From assembly GCA_025667525.1 (NCBI GenBank), contig CM046876.1, forward strand, positions 84,113,512 to 84,177,511: a stretch of 64,000 nt of DNA. The letters are read 5' to 3'. Under the pieces are notes generated by a model that was not told the origin of the DNA, ran no database searches, and was given only the letters and a program-made list of their open reading frames with translations. Origin of the DNA: Glebionis coronaria (taxonomy: Eukaryota; Streptophyta; Magnoliopsida; Asterales; Asteraceae). Numbering within the stretch: position 1 is the stretch's first letter; the number at the start of each line of letters is the position of its first letter. The position numbers were made by a program, and so were the translations under genes. Below, one piece after another: positions 1 through 10,972 of the stretch.

Positions 1-29
1 AAATGGTTTTGAGCAGATTCTGAGGAAGG

Positions 30-112
30 ACCATACGACCATATGCTACTTAAGCATACAACTGTATGATCACATACAGCCGTATTGTAGTTCACCATAC
101 AGACGTATGGTA
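30..112. repeat. Cluster of CATAC-n-GTATG hyphenated palindromes
   Basis: Within 80 bp there are about four imperfect inverted repeats built on CATAC and its complement GTATG (for example CATACGACCATATG near 37 and CATACAACTGTATG near 55). It resembles the short-motif arrays seen in retrotransposon leaders elsewhere in this window, but no LTR boundary is visible, so its origin is unknown. Confidence 0.4.
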
Positions 113-734
113 CCTTTTCAACATTTCTGTTATTATGTTTATTGTGTATAAAATGAACCGTGGCTTGTTAGAAGTCGAGCTTTATATCGTTGGAGGGGTA
201 TTTGAGTCTACTTTCCGATAAAAATACTTTCAAGGTGTCATCCTTTATAGAACTATAAAATTATATTTCAAATGTAACGAAAGATCGATTCTGGTCAAGC
301 AGTTTCCGCGTAAAGGTTGAAATTATTATGTTTTTGGTCAAATTTTAAAGTCGGGAAAGGGGCATTTCAACCTTTCCTCCCACGCCAATCCTATAGGCGA
401 CCGAAATATCATGTGGTTTCAAAACCACGGTCGCATCTAACGTCATCCGATCTTTTGCAATGCCAGAACCATGAACCACCGGACGACCAAACCATCACAG
501 CCAACAAATACCGCTAAAAATTAGAGCAAGAAAAACCCACGTTATTTGGCTGCAACGGAATCCAATAAAAAAAATCGTTTTATACAAAAATGAAATGAAT
601 TCCTTATTTATATTCCAAGTTGCAAAGCTGTTTCTGTTTCGGTTCTGAAAAGGGTTGCAATTTGTACCATCCATTTTTCCGCATAGCACATGCAATTTAC
701 TGGATGATCAAATTATCACAGCCAAGGAAGCATC

Positions 735-1225
735 ATCATAACTTGATCCAAGGTTATCAAGATCCCGATCTTGATCTTAGGATCTTACAATTTCACGATA
801 CTGCAAAGCAAAAACGATCTGGATGTTATGTAGGATCTTTGCATGCTTAAGATCTTATAAGATCCCGATCTTGATAATAGGATCTTAGGATCTATTACGA
901 TCCGATCTTACTTTTTCTCTAACGACAAACTAAAAATTACAAATTTATAGGTTCTATTTTGTATAATCTAAAAAACAACATGTAAATCTTCTGATGCATT
1001 TCATAATCATAATTTAAGACCATATTTTTTGAAATGTTCGTATAATTTTGTGTTTACCATGTATATAAACTTATGATTTTGTAAAATACAGCAAAGACTA
1101 CTAAGAAATTACATTATAGTAGGATCTTACGATCCCGATCCTACTTTACGATCTCGATCTTGCAAAGACGAAAACGATCATAGGTAAGATCTCGATCTTG
1201 AAAACCTTGACTTGATCCATAAAAC
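735..1225. repeat. GATC-rich fold-back repeat, possible MITE
   Basis: The two ends are inverted relatives. Left, around 746-772, reads CAAGGTTATCAAGATCCCG and right, around 1,185-1,212, gives the complement with CAAGGTTTTCAAGATCGAG. Between them are many copies of GATCTTA, GATCCCGATC and TGCAAAG-n-AAAACGATC in both orientations. No clear target-site duplication was found, so the exact ends and the superfamily are uncertain. It could be a decayed MITE or a simple fold-back. Confidence 0.4.
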
Positions 1226-1703
1226 ACCCAAAACACACAAAAGCACTAACCAACACAGTTTTTCATAATAACACATGCACATGTTATATTCTAGACGGTT
1301 ACCTGCGTATAGCGACGGAATTTTCTTAACGACAGTTAATTAACGATATGCTAGGTAAGATCAAATTGTAGTTTCAAATGGTCAAATAACGTGTCAAATC
1401 AAATCGTGTATTATATTTTCGAAACCCGATCAGTCCCACCAAGTTTAGAAGTTGCAAAATTTGATGGTTATCTCCACAAAATACTTATTCTGTAAAATTT
1501 AAAAGTTGAAAAATGGTTTCCCCAAGCATTACGTAATTGAATGCACAGATGCATCATCTTATGAAAATATTTTCAAGAAGTCAGAATCACCTCTTATGTT
1601 TAAATGAACAGAAGCATCATCTTATGTACATATATCATAAACCGAATATAGCATATCCTTGTAGATATAGTGTAAAGAAATGTGTATAAAGAATAGGTTT
1701 TTA

Positions 1704-4700
1704 CTATCTAGGTTGCTGATATGTAATGGATAAGTGGTTGTATGAACTTGATCCAGAACTATAAGATGACGAGTTTGCTTCCTTTGGTCTTCTTTCGGTA
1801 TAGAAACCAGGTTGTTTAGGTTCAGGCAACGGAATTTGGCTACCTAGCATGAGAACCACCGTAGGCATGTCTGGTCTGTCTTCAGGATACTTTTGCACAC
1901 ATAGTAAACCTATGTGAACTGCCCGGCTCACTTCTGATTCAAGGTAGGGCCCGTTGATAATGCTGTCAATGAGCTCCACATGCTTCCTGTTATTGTAAAG
2001 CCTCCACGCCTGAGTAATAGACGTCATGTCAGTACTTAAAATAATTTGTGCGGTACCAAAATGATGTATTATCATGTTAGAAGTATTCTTAACTAAAGTA
2101 GAGACTTTTGTTGTGATTAGAAAGAACATTATGTGTAACTTACATGTCCAAGAAGATTGAGATCATGATTAGCATCTTGAAATCCTCTGTTTCTCTTTCC
2201 ACTTACTATCTCTAATACCAATACGCCAAAGCTAAAGACATCAGTTTTTGTGGAGTATATCCCGTCAATGGTATACTCAGGTGCCATATAACCACTGCAG
2301 GAAGTTAATGGACAAATCAGTTAGCTTTTAGATAGATACGGTTGAAGTTGAGTTTATAAATAATGTTAACAGGAAGTCTTACTAGGTTCCCATTACTCTT
2401 TTTGTATTTGCTGAGGTGTCACTTCCTTCCATACTTCTTGCCAAACCGAAATCTGAAATTCTCGGATTCATCTCTTTATCAAGTAGTATGTTGCTTGCTT
2501 TTAGATCTCTGTGAATGATTCTTAGTCTCGAGTCTTGATGAAGATAGAGAAGTCCCCTTGAAATCCCAATTATAACGCTGTAGCGCTTGGACCAGTCCAA
2601 TGACCTTCTCTTTCTTTCATCTGCTCATTATATCAGATGCATCAGTTCTTACAGTTTATAACATCCCATATCCATGATGACTAACAATAGAGATAAGTAT
2701 TAAGGGCAAAATGTAACTCGTAGTAATTAGATTAGAAGAGAAGCTCACCAAAAATGAAAGAATCTAAGCTTTTATTGGGCATGTATTCATAGATCAATAT
2801 CCTTTCCTCTTCACCAATGCAGCATCCTAAAAGCTTCACAAGGTTTCGGTGCTGTAGTTTAGCAATACACTGAACCTCGTTTTGGAACTCATCCAGTCCT
2901 TGTATCGATATTCCTGAGTTCCTCTTCACAGCGATTTCTTTCCCATCCTCCAACCTTCCCTGAAAATCAATTTGCATTTGGTATAGGAAGAGGGTACTAT
3001 TATTCAACTTCAGTTAAGTTTGACCCGAGTACAACGTTCAGTTGATCAATCTAGATACATAACAGGGTTGGCAGTTCTAGCTAAGATTGTATATAGTGAA
3101 TCATACCAATGTAGACATGGTACCAAAATATAAGAGTAATAGTACCTTGTAGACAGGACCATAACCACCTTCTCCAAGTTTGCAGCTATCTGAAAAGTTG
3201 TTTGTTGCATTGGCTATTCTGCTGAAGTCAAACAATGGCAATTCCCAATCTTCCCTTTTGTTCTCATTATTGACATAGGTGTTTTCATGAACAAGGGTAC
3301 TTAAATCTGAAAAACATAATTACACCATTAGTAACTTTCTTGTGGATATGACCTGTTTATAATTCCTAACAAAACAACACAAAACAAAAAGAATAAGGAC
3401 ATATGAAATGATTAATCAAGGTATCGGATATGCCAAAGGCACTACCATTATTATTCGGTTTCCTTCTCTTGTAAATAAACAAGCATATGCCGAGTAGCAA
3501 AGTCAATCCAACGAGTACGGGAATGACTATAATTTTCACTCTCGTCTTTGATTTAGCTGCCATTTCGGCTGCATAAAATAAAATAAAGTTAACTAAACCT
3601 TCAATTCACATACATACATAGAATAATTTGAAATTAATGTCAACTTTCTTACGTAATTCTGAGGCAGCCATTCGAACGTAGATATCTTGCCCATCTTCAG
3701 CATATGTTCGGATATCAATTAAATCATCCAACCAAATCAAGCATCCACTTCCACCTAATCGAATATCTAAGTTAGCATAAGCTGTACAATTACAGTTCCT
3801 CAAGCATACTTCCTTACATTCTTCAAGATTCATACTCGCATTAAACGATGTTTTCCGTGTATCTGGCACCTTCACGCCTGAATGCTTAATGAACCCATCT
3901 CCACCATCACAGTTCAACTGAACCTTCCTCACACAACCCTTTGACCAATCTGCTCTTCTCCACTCATCCGGGAATGCCGGATCAAATCCTCTTAAGCATC
4001 CACAAGTAGGGGAATCGTTAATGTTACAGATACCATATGGACCACATAATCCATAACGGTCACAGTTATCCGTTCGTCCAGACAGATAAAGCACCCATTC
4101 TTGCGTCCGTTCAACCCAAATAGACCGTTGTAGAACCCCGTCTGTGCTTAGAATAAGTCTCGATACAATGGAATTATTAACAAGCTCATACCTGTAATAA
4201 AGTTCCTTTTCATTGAACACATACTCAAACGTGTAAATATCATTTGTTTTTAAACTAGGCATCCCAATAAACCGCAACCCGTTCCATGGCCCAGAGCTAT
4301 ACTGCACTTCAGAACCTTTCAACACAAGAATTTGCGGGTATCCCTCCGAATCAAATCTATTTGTATAGTCACCAGGTGAAGGATCATCAGCAGCCTTCCA
4401 TGATGTTAAATGTCTATCTAGACCTCTTACAAAGTCCTTTCCGGATTTCATGGTTGGTAAGATTGTATTACTAGGATAATCAAAACTTTGCCACAAGTAA
4501 TTCTCGGAATCATTATCATTTGCATTCCTGATACGAAGATTTCCCGTATCTAGAATCTGCGCAACTGGATTATTTCCGGGAATCGATGAATTTGACGACC
4601 AGACCCTCCTATTTGTACTATTAAAGAGGATTAGAGTTCTTTCACCATCAAGTAATAACACACTTGAGTTATCAGTAAGTGGAGTTTCTCTATTAGCAAC

Positions 4701-4925
4701 CCATACGACAGTCTTGACAGCGATTTTGTTATACCAGATTCCCAAATACCGATTACGAGAATCATTGGAGGGATTGAAGAATCCCATTTCGAAAGTTTCA
4801 TCGTCCGAAACTAAGGTTTGGCCATCAGTTAGGTTTTGGTTTGCAGTAATGGTGCTTATCGCTGTTGAGGTTAACAAAAGTGTAGAAATGGTGGAGACAA
4901 ACAGCAACAAACGAAAGCTTTTCAT
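1704..4925 (-). CDS. G-type lectin S-receptor-like serine/threonine kinase, copy 1 (7 exons)
   Basis: Predicted plasma-membrane receptor kinase. I place exons at 4925-3653, 3568-3446, 3306-3146, 2959-2749, 2620-2383, 2294-2144 and 2009-1704, all with GT-AG borders; they sum to 2,463 bp, in frame, 820 residues, usual for the family. Order of domains: signal peptide (about 1-23), bulb-lectin domain, S-locus glycoprotein/EGF-like region ([13 protein letters not shown]), PAN domain ([11 protein letters not shown]), one membrane span (about 435-457), then kinase. The kinase has a GEGGYG P-loop, invariant Lys in EIAVKR (about K531), HRDLKASN (D628) and DFG (D646), so it should be active and RD-type. 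The start follows a typical signal peptide. Its closest visible relative is the second copy at 59,662-62,929. Ligand unknown; such proteins act in defence or self-recognition, but self-incompatibility cannot be inferred. Confidence 0.93.
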
Positions 4926-5250
4926 TTCTCACAAATATTAGCTCTTTTTTTGCTGTTCTTTAGATTTTTGAATGAAGAATAGCATATTTTCTGCATGATG
5001 AAACTAGACATTTTCAAAAGTCAGGGGTCTTCTTTTTAAAGTCAAACGTGTGTAATAACCTTAGACCAATCACAGTCCGTACACGGTTTCAACGTTACTT
5101 TTTGAAATTTATATTGGTTTTTCAACTAATATTGCTACAGCTGACAATGTTGAGTTATGTTCTATCTCTGTCAAAATAGGTTAAGCTAAATAATTTACTA
5201 ATGTTAAAGTTAATAAGTTAACTTAGGGTCTGTTTTCTTTTTCTTCTTCA
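4926..5250 (-). promoter_or_regulatory. Putative promoter/5' UTR of receptor-kinase gene 1
   Basis: About 300 bp upstream of the ATG is recognisably homologous to the region upstream of gene 2 (62,930-63,250): shared blocks include TAGCTCTTTTTTGCTG, GTCTTCTTTTTAAAGTCAA and TAATTTACTA. The copy at gene 2 has an extra insert of about 30 bp next to the ATG. Conservation fits a duplicated promoter; no transcription start was identified. Confidence 0.5.
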
Positions 5251-7149
5251 TATGAAAGGTGGATGTCACATTCATTAGAACATCATAATATAGAAAAGTT
5301 TTAGTTGTCTTATATATATGGAAAATTTAATAAAATTTTAATATTAAAATAATATTTATTCTTATTTTTTTCCACACTCATACAATTTATGTCGGTGATT
5401 TTTGTATTACTAATGTGATTTAAGTGTAATGGATTGATTTAGTTAACTAATGTGTAACCGTGATAAACGTTCATCAAGTCAGGGTTGTGCGAAATGCACA
5501 TTTGTATGACATTATTACGGTTATCATACGGGGGCGAAGCCCCTGTACGACAGGGGTCCCGGGGGCAACGCCCCTGGCTGGGTATTTGGACCTTCTTCTG
5601 CCCGTTGTGAAAAATGTCGGTTTTGAAGATTAAAACTGCTTTTGACAGTTATAATCTGACAGACGTTTTTTGGTCATATAGCCTTTTGGTTTTCTGGTTC
5701 TGGATCATAACAACAAAAACACATTCACTGTTCAATTTCTGAGTTTTATCTGATTAAAGATTTTGATAAAACTATCAAAAAAATTGATCTGAAAATATTT
5801 AACACAACTTTCAGATATTATGATCCACCAAAATTCTAACAATTTAGTGGAAAAAAAACACTCCTTAGTCAAGCTTTACGTAGAGGGCCCTTTGTGCCAA
5901 GTTCTAGAGTCTTGTAAATGATGTAATCCGTATTGAATTGTTTATTACTAGTATAAAATTATAAAATTATTATACCTTGACAAAAAACAAACAAAACCAC
6001 AAATTGCAATGACTTTTGACACTTACTTTCTGTTTGTCCTAGATTACGTAGCTTTCATGTGGCATCAAAGTTTTCACACAAAAAACTAACTTTCATCTTT
6101 TGGTTTGTGTACTTGTTTATTTAGCTTTTTTTTGAATAAGTATGATTTTCTATATATCACACAGACTTAAACCAAGAAGTTACGAATTGATGAAAATGGA
6201 GAGTCAAGTTAACAGTCGATTAGATCTCACGATTTCATTAATTTGTGATTTGACATTCGATATAAAAATGAGTTCTTTTTTTAGACTCTTCAAGATCCGA
6301 TCATGATCTATATAAAACTAGCACGGTACCCGCATAATGCAGCGGCAGGTATCTTATAATCATATTTTTGGCGAGCGCTATTCTTCAATTATATGTTTCT
6401 TTTAGATAACGACTTTACACATGACGAAAAATTTAGTAAATAAGTATATCACGAGCCATTAAATATTAATTTTTTGAACTTTAATCATTTTTTAACATGT
6501 TTTTATTAAATTAATTAATAATGAATATAATCATAATGACATCATTTAATTCAAGTTTTTATAATATAAGCTTGTACAATAAGCTTGTACAATGTAGATA
6601 TATATTTGTGTTACTTAAATATAAATTTCTAGTATAAATTGCTTGTATAGTATGCATATGAATATGTACTACTTAAATAATTAATATGAGAGATATATTA
6701 ATTCTTTTATATGTAGTATAGATGAAAGGAATTGGTCGGTGCATTTTTATTTTCATTTGCACATTCAAATATGCAAAATGATACCATAATAAAAAGGTAT
6801 TTGCATTTTTCACCCCCAGATAAAAGGTGCATACCTTTTTGGGTCCACAATTTTCATTTTTTCGAAAGATTGAGACAACTAAGGTAACCTTGTCACGTAT
6901 CACGCAGGAGAGATAGGTTGCCTCGGTCGCCTCCCTATTCCCAATCAACACTTGTCATGCAGGGGAGATAGGTTGCCTCGGTTACTTTGATTGTCTCGAT
7001 CGCCTTGAGACATTTTTAAAACATTTCATATTATGAATTATAAGAAGTATGCACCCTTTGTCTAGAGGTAAAAAAAATTAATATCCCTATAATAAATGTC
7101 ACTCACCCACAAAGCCATACTAATCAATTGTCATACTTATCAACACACA
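5251..7149. other. Intergenic sequence with fragmentary repeats
   Basis: No gene is supported. A GC-rich hairpin cluster at 5,529-5,576 lies in otherwise AT-rich DNA, and the surrounding 5,450-5,860 may be a decayed LTR, but I cannot fix ends. Around 6,902-6,928 and 6,956-6,982 a short phrase (GAGATAGGTTGCCTCGG) occurs twice as a direct repeat. The remainder shows nothing I can name. Confidence 0.5.
5529..5576. repeat. GC-rich hairpin cluster
   Basis: Three adjacent inverted repeats overlap so that they can pair in alternative ways: GGGGC-GAA-GCCCC, CCCCTGT-ACG-ACAGGGG and GGGGGC-AAC-GCCCC. The surrounding kilobase is AT-rich, so the block stands out sharply. Similar G/C blocks are found in some plant LTRs, but no partner LTR is present here. 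Confidence 0.6.
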
Positions 7150-8673
7150 AAAGTTCCATCTTTTTTTTGAACTGTAAATACATTAAAAGTCAACTAGCAA
7201 GAAGCTAAAGAAAAATTACAATAGTTTTTTAAGCCAATCATGCCAAGCTAAACAATTAAAATTTCTACCATACAACCAAGTAAAAGAAAAAATGTCTAAT
7301 ATCATCAAACAAGTCACACTTCCTCATTTTTTGAGAGTCGAATGTAACTGAATTCCATATTTCCAAATGATCCAACAAGTGGTAGACACGATCACATGAA
7401 TTTGATTCTTGTAATCATTAGAATTCCTAAGACTATTCACCACGATGTCCATACTAAAGACGACAACATATTTGGGAATTGAATACCACACCACACGTTG
7501 ACTAGACGCCAAATGCTTGCAGCCACTTCACATGTATAAAAGATATGATCATTTGGTTCCACCCTGTTCCAACATACCGGACACATAATTGATGGAATAT
7601 CCAAACCTCGTTTCGAGAGATTTAGACGAATAGGAAGTCTTTCCAGAAGGAACCTCCATAAGAAAATGTTCACCTTTCTCGGAATAATTTTACACCAAAT
7701 AGTAGGAGGATCGAGCGTTGGAAGAATGTTATCATCAATATGCTCCCTCGTTTCTTTTACCGTGAATGTAGTACTTCTGCCAAGATCCCACCTCAGTTCG
7801 TCTTTGCCAGTAAAACTTGAGATTTGCTCCAATTCCGTGTTTAAACTAATTAGATTAATAATTGGTCTAGACCACTTCATATTCCAATTCCCATTCACAA
7901 ACCGATCAATAACAACATAATCTGGATCTAGGTCCAGCCTAAATAATATGTTGTATCGATGCATGAGACGAGTATCTCCAATCCGAATATCTTTCCAAAA
8001 TCGAATCTTCGTCCCACAACCGAAATTATATCTTAACATTTCTAAAAGAACAATACCACTCGAGTGTAAATGAGTGGTGGAATCAACAATTTTTTTCCAC
8101 AGGCCATTTGTTTTACACCGATCATGACCAAAACCCGCATCCTCCCGATGAATTGCATAGATAATTTGAGCCCATAACATGTCCGGATTTTAGCCAGCCT
8201 CCAACGCCATTTTTGGAGAAGCGCAAGGTTGAAAGCCTTTAAACTTCCGATGTCCCAAACCACCATTTGCATGTGCAGCTAAAACTTTTTCCCATTTTAC
8301 CTAAATCATGCATTTAGATTCTGCATTCCCTCCCCATAAGAAGTTGGCAAGAAGTGTTTCAATATCTAATAATATTTCTGGAACCTTAAATATTGACATG
8401 TAATAGATACTGATGCTTCCCAATACCACCTTTACAAGAGTTGATCTACCACCAATGGAAAGTAAATTAGCCTTCCAATTAGATAATCTCGACTTTAACT
8501 TCTCAATCAAACCATTCCAATGAGCTAAATGATTCATATTAGACCCAACAGGGAGTCCAAGATACGTAAACGGTATGGATCTCAGCAAGCACCCAATAGG
8601 ACGCGACATATCATCGATTTCATCATTATAGAGACCCCGATTCCAAACACATTTGATTTATTGATATTAATAC
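7150..8673 (-). pseudogene. 5'-truncated L1-type LINE reverse transcriptase, C-terminal part
   Basis: Frames on the minus strand encode the tail of a plant non-LTR reverse transcriptase: a thumb-type segment with YLGLPVG and NLLSIGGR (8,301-8,609), then FNLALLQKWRWR (near 8,220), then a zf-RVT type segment with RKVNIFLWR and CPVCWNRVEPNDHIFYTC (7,437-8,180). Frames shift between these blocks and the catalytic RT core and endonuclease are absent. The 3' end is probably near 7,150-7,165, where the minus strand has a short A-run. The right end stops abruptly at the start of gypsy LTR C (8,674), so either that element inserted into the LINE or the LINE ended there. Non-functional. Confidence 0.85.
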
Positions 8674-9359
8674 TGATACATGCATTTTGCTATGGTTCAG
8701 ATTAAGTTCTCGGTATCTCCTCGAATTGATCACAGCCTAAAGTGGAATGATTTGTTCTTGGTGACAAAAAGTGGGGGTTGTTTATCTATTCTACTTAAAA
8801 AGGTAAATGAGTAAAGTAAATTAATATTCAAACCAAAAATAGTGAATGAAATAAACCTTGAATTGAAATTTAACAGTTAAAAGATTAAACAGAAAAAGAC
8901 CCTTACTGAAAACTAGTGCTATCCGGAATAATGACCATGCGGAATATTGTGCTTACTCGGAATATTTTGACTATGCGGAATAACAAGCCTTATGCGGAAT
9001 AGATGCCTACTCGGAATAATGAGTCCATGCGGAATAAATCTTGCTATTCAGAAAAATGGACTTATGCGGAATATTTTTGTCTATGCGGAATAACGACCCT
9101 TATGCGGAATAACAACTACTCGGAATATCAAATACCATTCGGAATAATCGAAGGAATCTTTATGCGGAATGTAAGCTTATTCGGAACATATGAAATATTC
9201 CGAATAAAGAAAGCTAAACAGCGCTATTCGGAATAACTGAAATATTCCGAATAATGGAAAAGAAGGAATGCTATCCGGAATCTTGAAGTTACTCGGAATA
9301 TGTAAATATTCCGAATAAAGGAAAAAGTAATTAGGCTATGCGGAACAAATGAATATTCC

Positions 9360-10020
9360 TTTGGATACCATATCTATCATGGATACTAAGGGACTCATCC
9401 CCACCATCCATTCTCACCATATCTAATGGTTGAGATTAAAAGTATTTAATTATTTCACTTATTTTTAAAACATAAATATCTTTTAAACTGTTAAGTGTTA
9501 AACGGAAAAAAATATACCATCGCGACGAGCATTTAATTAGCTTTCTAAAGATATGCAATATGATATACTTTTGAAGATAAAAAAAATTCGTTTTTTTTTA
9601 AATTTGCGTAAAATATCATATATGATAATAGTGTTTTATCATATATGATATTAGTGTTATGTTACAAATTATTACAGAATCATATATGATATTGGTTTAT
9701 CATATATGATAAGTTATATCATATATGATACCAGTGTTACTATCATATATGATACTTAGTATCATATATGATAGATTACGAAAAAAAACAAAAAAAATTT
9801 TTTGTCGAAAGTATATCATATAGCATATCTGTAGAAAGATAACTAAATGGCCGTCGTAATGGTATATTTTTTTTTCGTATAACGATTGACGGTTTAAAAG
9901 ATATTAATGTTTGAAAAAAAGAGGAAATTGGTTTTATGTTTAATCTTATCCATTAGATTAAGATGGAGATGGGTGGTGGAGATTAGTCCCTTGTTATCCA
10001 AATAAAGTTTAGTATCCAAA
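9360..10020. mobile_element. MITE with ~300-bp terminal inverted repeats
   Basis: The ends are inverted copies: both begin TTTGGATAC, followed by a second GGATAC/GGATAA, then AAGGGACT and CTAATGG, and they stay similar for about 250-300 bp towards an AT-rich centre. The centre is an array of ATCATATATGAT palindromes. It encodes no protein. CAAATGAA occurs at 9,346-9,353 and 10,017-10,024 and could be a target duplication, though the exact ends are uncertain by several bases. Long inverted repeats suggest a Mutator-like or fold-back MITE. It is nested within LTR C. Confidence 0.75.
9612..9775. repeat. Seven ATCATATATGAT palindromes
   Basis: A perfect 12-bp palindrome, ATCATATATGAT, recurs seven times in about 160 bp with irregular spacers (for example TAGTGTT). 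It forms the centre of the MITE and can make many alternative hairpins or cruciforms. Confidence 0.9.
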
Positions 10021-10517
10021 TGAACTTAAATCATTAAACAGACTATTCAGAATATATATATATTCCGAATAGGGGACAAAAAGAATAGCTTATGCGGAAT
10101 AAACTAGGGACGAAGAACAGCAACAGATATTTAAACATAGGACACGAATTTCAACCGAATCGAACCAAATAAACAAAAAGGTTTAACCAAATTAACCACA
10201 AATCATCTACTAACTACAAGGATCAAATCCTAATAATAAAAACACAAATTCGACAACTTCTTAAAATCAAAACTCAACTAAATAAAGCTTAAGAACTTTA
10301 AATAAAAAGATGATGGAGAACAAGATGAATGAAAAGATTAAAGGAAGACTTGTATTGATGATTAAGATTCAGTAAACAAAAGGAAAGGATCAAACTTACA
10401 AGATTAAAGAAGAAATCAAAGAGATGAAAACCACTCCTTAAGGGAGATGGTTTCCTACGAACTAGGAAAAAATGTAACTGAAAGAAAAACTAGATGCCAA
10501 ATTTTGTGAGGGTGATC

Positions 10518-10529
10518 CCTTTATATAGG
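10518..10529 (-). promoter_or_regulatory. TATA box of LTR C
   Basis: The minus strand reads CTATATAAAGGG, about 445 nt after the LTR start. The same CTATATAAAGGG context is present in LTR A (19,652-19,664), supporting it as the shared core promoter of these related gypsy elements. Confidence 0.6.
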
Positions 10530-10972
10530 CTGAGTGGTTGGTTGGTGAGTGGGCTTTCTCCCTTTCTTCTTGTCTTCTCGTCTTTTCAGAAAAGTTGACG
10601 TTTTCGATTCTGATTCGGGATTTGTCGTCGATTAAATTCAACTCGTCTTTTAATTTCTTCGTTTAATAGACTTGAGTTTCTTCGACATATGCAAATCTTC
10701 CATCTTTGGTCCTTTTCTTCGATAAATCTTCAAATAGGCCCATTGACTTCAAATCTTTTGCATCTCTTGGACAATAGACTTCGTCTTTAGTCTTTTTCCT
10801 TGATAAAACCCGTGCAATCCCATGTTTTCTTCAATAATCATCCGGTTGACTCTGAAAACACAATAAACACAAAAACCACGCATAATTCCAAACAAATGAT
10901 ATTAAACACGCTTTTTGGTCTTGTTTTAGTAAGAAATAAGTGGTAAAAGGATGGGTGTTTTCACACCTATCA

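Larger units (their letters stand above)
1..1703. other. Intergenic flank downstream of receptor-kinase gene 1
   Basis: No convincing gene is seen here; the short open frames have no recognisable domain. Positions 30-112 hold a cluster of CATAC/GTATG palindromes and about 735-1,225 hold a GATC-rich fold-back repeat, both listed separately. From about 1,560 to 1,703 the sequence resembles 59,545-59,661 downstream of the second kinase gene, so this stretch is probably the 3' UTR/3' flank included in the tandem duplication. The rest is AT-rich sequence without a feature I can support. Confidence 0.6.
8921..10110 (-). repeat. Dispersed ATTCCG motif array in LTR C
   Basis: On the plus strand CGGAAT recurs about 17 times, mostly as TATGCGGAATA or TACTCGGAATA, every 15-35 bp between 8,921 and 9,345 and again at 10,045-10,110. 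At least four copies are inverted (ATTCCGAATA), for example near 9,196 and 9,240. The array is split by the MITE at 9,360-10,020. It lies downstream of the LTR TATA box, so it would be in the transcript leader. Confidence 0.85.
8674..10972 (-). mobile_element. 3' LTR of gypsy element C (Athila-like), with MITE insert
   Basis: In minus-strand sense the LTR starts TGATAGGTGTGA just after a polypurine tract (10,973-10,988) and ends ...TGTATCA at 8,674, giving TG...CA ends. The length is about 2.3 kb, or 1.6 kb without the 661-bp MITE inside it. A TATA box lies at about 10,518-10,529, so sequence from about 10,490 leftward would be transcribed leader; that leader carries an array of ATTCCG motifs. 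No second copy of this LTR is in the window, so the left end is inferred from the TG dinucleotide and the end of LINE homology. Confidence 0.65.

Noticed and set aside
1704..4925. Calling the gene S-locus receptor kinase (SRK)
   Set aside because: The architecture is shared by a large S-domain kinase family; nothing here ties it to self-incompatibility.
6320..6450. Possible SINE or Helitron end near the phrase CTAGCACGGTACCCGC
   Set aside because: The wording looks like a dispersed plant repeat, but no terminal hairpin, tail or duplication could be shown.
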